Source: JACOWB01 sp964373665 (GTDB taxonomy: Archaea; Aenigmatarchaeota; Aenigmatarchaeia; CG10238-14; SCSR01). From it: a stretch of 25,841 nucleotides of DNA. This document shows, in pieces, positions 24,301 through 25,841 of the stretch. Under the pieces are notes generated by a model. It ran no database searches and had not been told where the DNA came from. It saw only the letters and a list, made by a program, of their open reading frames with translations. The first letter of the stretch is position 1. Each line of letters starts with the position of its first letter. Location: positions 1 to 25,841 of the forward strand of contig CAYJVM010000013.1 in the NCBI GenBank assembly GCA_964373665.1, read 5' to 3'. The position numbers and the translations under genes are program-made.

Positions 24301-24545
24301 TCAAAATTTCCGTGCTACATTGGCCACTAGATGCGAAGGAACCCAACACTTCCGCATACATCTCGTCCGGAAAGATAGACCTTGTAATTAACATACCAAA
24401 AAGCTATGAAGAGAAGGAATTGACGAATGACTATCTGATAAGGAGAAAGGCTGTCGAGTTTGGCATCCCGATAATAACAAATGCGGAGCTGGTTAAGATT
24501 CTAACGGACGCATTGGCACAGCCGATGGAGCTGGGACTGGAATAA
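21371..24545 (+). CDS. carB: Carbamoyl-phosphate synthase large subunit, interrupted by 19 bases near the 5' end
   Basis: CarB makes carbamoyl phosphate from bicarbonate, ATP and ammonia. Both ATP-grasp halves are seen (VRVAYTLGGQGSGIA and IEVNSRLSRSS; MIRPSYVLAGSKMQL and IECNLRASRS) with the C-terminal MGS-like allosteric domain (STGSPKTKNYLLE, YATQGTAKFLEEHG). The expected start is the GTG at 21371, overlapping the carA stop; it encodes VNIKKVLILGSGA, the canonical N-terminus, but then hits a stop (TAA 21416-21418). The rest is in the +1 frame from about 21429, reading KIGEAGEFDYSGAQA. So 19 extra bases interrupt the first glycine-rich loop; removing them gives about 1050 residues, the family's length. 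The TTG at 21486 is not a credible start. Confidence 0.9.
21411..21429 (+). other. 19-base insertion in carB, possible bulge-helix-bulge mini-intron
   Basis: Bases 21411-21429 are extra relative to conserved CarB. Around them GTGT (21412-21415) pairs with ACAC (21420-21423) around the loop TAAA, and CGC (21406-21408) pairs with GCG (21424-21426), leaving a three-base bulge AAA (21409-21411) on the 5' side; TTT (21428-21430) is the matching 3' bulge. Cuts after the second base of each bulge give exactly this 19-base segment, and joining gives GCA-ATC-AAA-ATT, A-I-K-I, the usual sequence of the loop. Weak points: the fourth central pair is G-A and the outer helix is almost absent. Confidence 0.45.
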
Positions 24546-24558
24546 GTAAAGGCGTGCT

Positions 24559-24573
24559 GACTATTCTATAGTC
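24559..24573 (+). terminator. Hairpin after carB
   Basis: GACTAT-TCT-ATAGTC is a perfect 6-bp stem with a three-base loop, 14 bases after the carB stop and just before the 39-bp promoter repeat. It may mark the carB 3' end or be an operator of the following gene. Confidence 0.3.
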
Positions 24574-24577
24574 GAAT

Positions 24578-24616
24578 GAAATGAAACTCCGATAGCTTTA
24601 TATACTAGTTCTACTA
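24578..24616 (+). promoter_or_regulatory. Promoter of the orphan nuclease-like gene, right copy of the 39-bp repeat
   Basis: Contains the TATA box CTTTATATA (24596-24604) in the same arrangement as the AbrB promoter at 203-241 on the other strand. RNA should start near 24626, giving a leader of about 28 bases before the ATG at 24654, with GAGTGATG as the ribosome site. Confidence 0.75.
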
Positions 24617-24653
24617 ATTTAATATCTAGAAATTAAATAGACGAGTGATGTAA

Positions 24654-25784
24654 ATGCCTAAAGGGGAAATCTACCACATTACTAAGGAGGATAGAATACA
24701 TTTTAAAAAAGGTTTTCAAAGAAAATTATTGGAATTAACCCCAGACAAATTTAATTACACGTTAGGCGAGCTATCGGATAAGGTTTTTCATGTAACAAAA
24801 AGAATGGTTTTGAAATATATGGATGAGTCTTCTAGATTATCTATAACTCAAGTTAAAACTTTATCAGAAGTGACAGGACTTCGGTTAACTTACATATTAG
24901 AAAATTGGGTTTCTAAAGTCATCCCAAAAGAAAATATATTGCAAGAACAAGGTAAATCAGGCAGTAAGTATAAAAGAAAAAATTCAACACCTCAAAAGAA
25001 AAAGCATAACAGGGAAGAATTAATTGAAATAAGGAAATTAAATTTACTTAAAATAGATCTTTTAAAAGCTTGTCGAAGTTCATTAATTAATCAAAAACCC
25101 ACTGTCCAAGAAAAGGAAATAATTAATGAGAATTTAGCTAATAATTTTGAGTTTGATTTCCAAAAAAACCTCGAGACTATTAATGAGTGGAGATGTTTTG
25201 ATTTCGTTTATTATCTGAATTCTGAGCCTGTTTTAGCAGAAGAAGTAACAAATGCAAATTACCATAAAAAGTCTCAGACTCTAGACTTTATAGAGAGAAA
25301 TAAGTGGTTAAAAAATGAGTTCGGTATACCTTTAGTTGTGACATTTAAAAATATGCCTAAAAGACTCGATATGGTCTTGTTACTTCTTGAAGAAGGAATA
25401 GTTCCGATATTAGACTCGAAAAATAGAATGCTGCTAATAGAAGCTTGCATAAACGATAGCACCAATATTCAAAATTATCTTGAAAATTTAAAAGATTCCA
25501 TTAAGAAAAGTATAGAAGAAAATTTAAAGATAGCATTCACAGCTGCTAAAAGAGAGAGTCTTGCAGTTAAAAATAATTTAGAAAAAGATATTCATGATAA
25601 ACTATCTGAACTCGGGTTAAATCCATTTGGTAAGAAAATACTTCAAACTATTTATGGGACGTACCTAATTCCAGATAACTATTTTGTGGTAAACGGGCAG
25701 AAATTTTGTGTATTAACAAGTATTGCTAATTCTCACAATCATTACGAATATTATCTTCGGAACATGCGGCATATTCATATTTAA
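24654..25784 (+). CDS. Orphan protein with N-terminal HTH and possible PD-(D/E)XK-type nuclease core, 376 aa
   Basis: Not recognised as a whole. Residues about 34-90 look like a helix-turn-helix (YTLGELSDKVF ... LSITQVKTLSEVTGLRLTYI) similar to that of the homing endonuclease at 1700-2959. A lysine-rich linker (about 101-130) follows. The region 178-230 has D183, strand VYYLNSEPVLAEEVTN with E196/E197, K205/K206 and helix DFIERNKWLKNEFG, then the strand IPLVVTF: spacing like a PD-(D/E)XK nuclease, but with E-V-T in place of E-x-K, so this is only a suggestion. The C-terminal part (280-376) is helical. The gene is AT-rich, lies after a copied promoter and before a copy of the AbrB tail, and has no partner methylase visible. 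I infer a mobile or defence-type nuclease. Confidence 0.7.
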   Translation: MPKGEIYHITKEDRIHFKKGFQRKLLELTPDKFNYTLGELSDKVFHVTKRMVLKYMDESSRLSITQVKTLSEVTGLRLTYILENWVSKVIPKENILQEQGKSGSKYKRKNSTPQKKKHNREELIEIRKLNLLKIDLLKACRSSLINQKPTVQEKEIINENLANNFEFDFQKNLETINEWRCFDFVYYLNSEPVLAEEVTNANYHKKSQTLDFIERNKWLKNEFGIPLVVTFKNMPKRLDMVLLLLEEGIVPILDSKNRMLLIEACINDSTNIQNYLENLKDSIKKSIEENLKIAFTAAKRESLAVKNNLEKDIHDKLSELGLNPFGKKILQTIYGTYLIPDNYFVVNGQKFCVLTSIANSHNHYEYYLRNMRHIHI

Positions 25785-25841
25785 TTAAAAGATTCGCCTT
25801 GTAGAAAAGTTATGGTAACGCACACCCATATAGTTAATTAC
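25785..25841 (+). pseudogene. Fragment matching the 3' end of the AbrB-like gene, runs off the window
   Basis: Bases 25796-25813 are identical to the AbrB gene's 37-54 read on its coding strand. In the frame that continues from the TAA at 25782-25784 the sequence codes LKDSPCRKVMVT, against RKDEPCRKVIIN of the AbrB protein (K, D, P, C, R, K, V identical). It has no start and no stop before the window end, so it is a remnant or the start of a longer paralogous tail. Confidence 0.5.

Noticed and set aside
21486..24545. TTG at 21486 as the true carB start
   Set aside because: The conserved N-terminal glycine-rich loop and FDYSGAQA lie upstream in the same frame, and the GTG overlapping the carA stop encodes the missing beginning.
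1..25841. tRNA, rRNA, CRISPR arrays or long direct repeats
   Set aside because: The gaps between genes are short, and none showed a cloverleaf, regular repeat-spacer pattern or ribosomal sequence on reading.

Overview
The window looks like archaeal chromosome, probably from a small-genome (DPANN-like) lineage, though I cannot place it further from sequence alone. The archaeal signs are a 53-residue Sec61-beta (SecG) gene, an archease gene, many A/T-rich TATA boxes about 25 bases before leaderless start codons, a membrane-anchored ArsR-type regulator next to a COG4880-type secreted beta-propeller protein, and a surface protein with GWNL modules. I see no rRNA, tRNA, CRISPR array, transposase or integrase.

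Layout. The left flank (1-2959) is visibly AT-rich and accessory: an AbrB-like regulator on the minus strand, an unrecognised 325-residue protein, and a coupled pair made of a 45-residue ribbon-helix-helix protein and a LAGLIDADG homing endonuclease whose 3' end runs into the archease start codon. The core (2949-24545) looks like ordinary chromosome: archease; a small unknown gene; two tandem patatin-like lipases; a minus-strand operon of X-family DNA polymerase and endonuclease IV; an ArsR-membrane regulator with a beta-propeller protein; a minus-strand pair of exported alpha/beta hydrolase and endonuclease III; an M1 aminopeptidase; Sec61-beta; a large surface protein with a small membrane partner; a PIN-like protein; two small membrane genes; a small exported protein; a winged-helix protein; and carA-carB. 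The right flank (24546-25841) is AT-rich again and holds one orphan gene with an N-terminal helix-turn-helix and a possible PD-(D/E)XK nuclease core.

How the genes work together. Endonuclease III, endonuclease IV and PolX together cover the glycosylase/lyase, AP-site incision and gap-filling steps of base excision repair. Sec61-beta, the surface protein, the beta-propeller protein and the exported hydrolase form a secretion/cell-surface theme. carA and carB encode glutamine-dependent carbamoyl-phosphate synthase for pyrimidine and arginine synthesis.

The most notable points are two. First, carB is interrupted near its 5' end by 19 extra bases that can fold into a structure resembling a bulge-helix-bulge; removing them restores the conserved carB sequence, which suggests a very small archaeal mRNA intron, or else a real or assembly frameshift. 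Second, the two AT-rich ends carry an inverted pair of cassettes. A near-identical 39-base promoter lies upstream of the AbrB-like gene on the left and of the orphan nuclease-like gene on the right, and an 18-base piece of the AbrB 3' end recurs directly after the orphan gene, as if the body of one gene had been exchanged inside a conserved promoter and tail.
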